Positions 20,448 through 20,925 of a stretch of DNA of 20,925 nucleotides are shown piece after piece (the first letter of the stretch is position 1; each line of letters begins with the position of its first letter). The translations under genes were made by a program, and so were the position numbers. The notes under the pieces were generated by a model that had not been told where the DNA came from, made no database searches, and saw only the letters and a program-made list of their open reading frames with translations. Origin of the DNA: Emmonsiellopsis sp. PD_33 (taxonomy: Eukaryota > Ascomycota > Eurotiomycetes > Onygenales > Ajellomycetaceae); NCBI GenBank assembly GCA_032988165.1, contig JANTQF010000486.1:1-20925 (forward strand), given 5' to 3'.

Positions 20448-20925
20448 TCAGGCAATTTCAATCGGCACCTCCTGGCTCTTCTCATGCTTATGCCCCCTGG
20501 GCACAGAAATCAGCGTCGGCGTGCCGGTCCTCTTCAGGCCGAATTTCTCAGACGACGAGCGAAGCGAGTCCGTCCGCATCGCGCTAATCGGCACAATCAC
20601 CTGCTTGGGCCGCTTGGATACGGATACGGAGCGTGCGACGGAGACTTCGACGGCGTTGGCGTTGGCGTTGGCGTCGTCTTCTGGTTGGGCGTTGATGTGG
20701 ATGCGAGGCGGGGAATGGGATTTGGATTCTGAGCGGGAGCGCGAGCGTGGGATGGTGAGGGGGGCGAGGCTGGGGGATGCGGTGATGGTTGTTGGGTTTG
20801 GTTGTGGGGTGGTTGCGGAGGGAGGGGTTGCTGGTGTGGGTGGGGGCTTGCGCTGTGGCGGGGGGGGGGGGGGGGGGATCCATTGGGCGGCGAAGGGGGG
20901 GGGGGGGGGGGGGGGCGGGAGGGGA
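20448..20925 (-). CDS. C-terminal part of an unrecognised Pro/Ser-rich protein (partial)
   Basis: A minus-strand frame enters from the right edge and stays open to a TGA at 20448-20450 (159 codons visible, no start in the window). In order it shows a poly-Pro stretch (PPPPPPP) coded by the G tract at 20860-20877, a Pro/Thr-rich linker, an Arg/Ser stretch (IPRSRSRSESKSHSPPR), a short NANANA repeat, and then a more ordered, probably conserved tail: VSKRPKQVIVPISAMRTDSL, EKFGLKRTGTPTLISVPRGH and QEVPIEIA at the end. It looks disordered and basic. I do not recognise the family and assign no function. An ATG-initiated frame at 20584-20883 on the same strand is a shifted shadow. The two homopolymer tracts make the upstream reading frame uncertain. 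Confidence 0.6.
   Translation of the reverse strand, partial: PLPPPPPPPPFAAQWIPPPPPPPQRKPPPTPATPPSATTPQPNPTTITASPSLAPLTIPRSRSRSESKSHSPPRIHINAQPEDDANANANAVEVSVARSVSVSKRPKQVIVPISAMRTDSLRSSSEKFGLKRTGTPTLISVPRGHKHEKSQEVPIEIA
20860..20877. repeat. Poly-G tract (18 bp)
   Basis: 18 consecutive G on the plus strand, coding for prolines in the minus-strand partial gene. The length keeps that frame open, but such tracts are often miscounted in sequencing. Confidence 0.8.
20895..20915. repeat. Poly-G tract (21 bp)
   Basis: 21 consecutive G on the plus strand, 17 bases from the first tract and close to the window edge. It also reads as prolines on the minus strand. Confidence 0.8.

Noticed and set aside
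20584..20883. Minus-strand frame starting MDPPPPPP
   Set aside because: It is a shifted frame of the partial gene ending at 20448. Its composition (Arg/Gln and Pro runs) is what out-of-frame reading of that sequence gives.
1..20925. CRISPR arrays, tRNA and rRNA genes, bacterial operons
   Set aside because: No regularly spaced repeats, no tRNA-like GGTTCRA arms with a matching acceptor stem, and no rRNA signatures. The gene structure is fungal.

Overview
The window looks like nuclear DNA of a filamentous ascomycete, most likely a Eurotiomycete (Aspergillus/Penicillium-like; inferred from family resemblance, not from any search). Genes carry short GT...AG introns (45-106 nt), mostly with CTAAC/CTGAC-like branch points. 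Start codons are not preceded by bacterial ribosome binding sites, and the proteins are typical of fungi.

Layout, left to right: a G-rich minisatellite edge; a 3-exon lunapark-type ER-junction gene on the minus strand (696-2283); a 9-exon secreted AA9 copper monooxygenase (LPMO) gene on the minus strand (2668-3913), which is masked by a long open frame on the opposite strand; a roughly 440-bp element with long terminal inverted repeats, MITE-like, just upstream of the LPMO promoter (4107-4549); about 2.3 kb of gene-poor, apparently decayed sequence with a degenerate direct repeat; a 4.9-kb plus-strand gene for a fungal NLR/STAND protein with esterase, NACHT and WD40-like parts (6898-11791); a 3-exon R-SNARE gene of the YKT6 type on the minus strand (12245-13107); a divergent promoter; a 2015-residue Slh1/ASCC3-type double-cassette helicase on the plus strand (13652-19699); a convergent intergenic region; and the C-terminal end of an unrecognised proline-rich protein on the minus strand running off the right edge.

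The lunapark, YKT6 and SLH1 genes are conserved housekeeping functions: ER shape, membrane fusion and ribosome-collision rescue. The segment between them (about 2.6-11.8 kb) is accessory in character. It holds a cellulose-active secreted enzyme, a transposon-like element, decayed repeats and a fungal NLR. NLRs are implicated in allorecognition and innate-immunity-like responses, so the NLR is the best candidate for unexplored biology here. Its start codon is unclear because a TAG lies in frame two codons after the nearest ATG. No rRNA, tRNA, CRISPR array or bacterial-type operon was seen.
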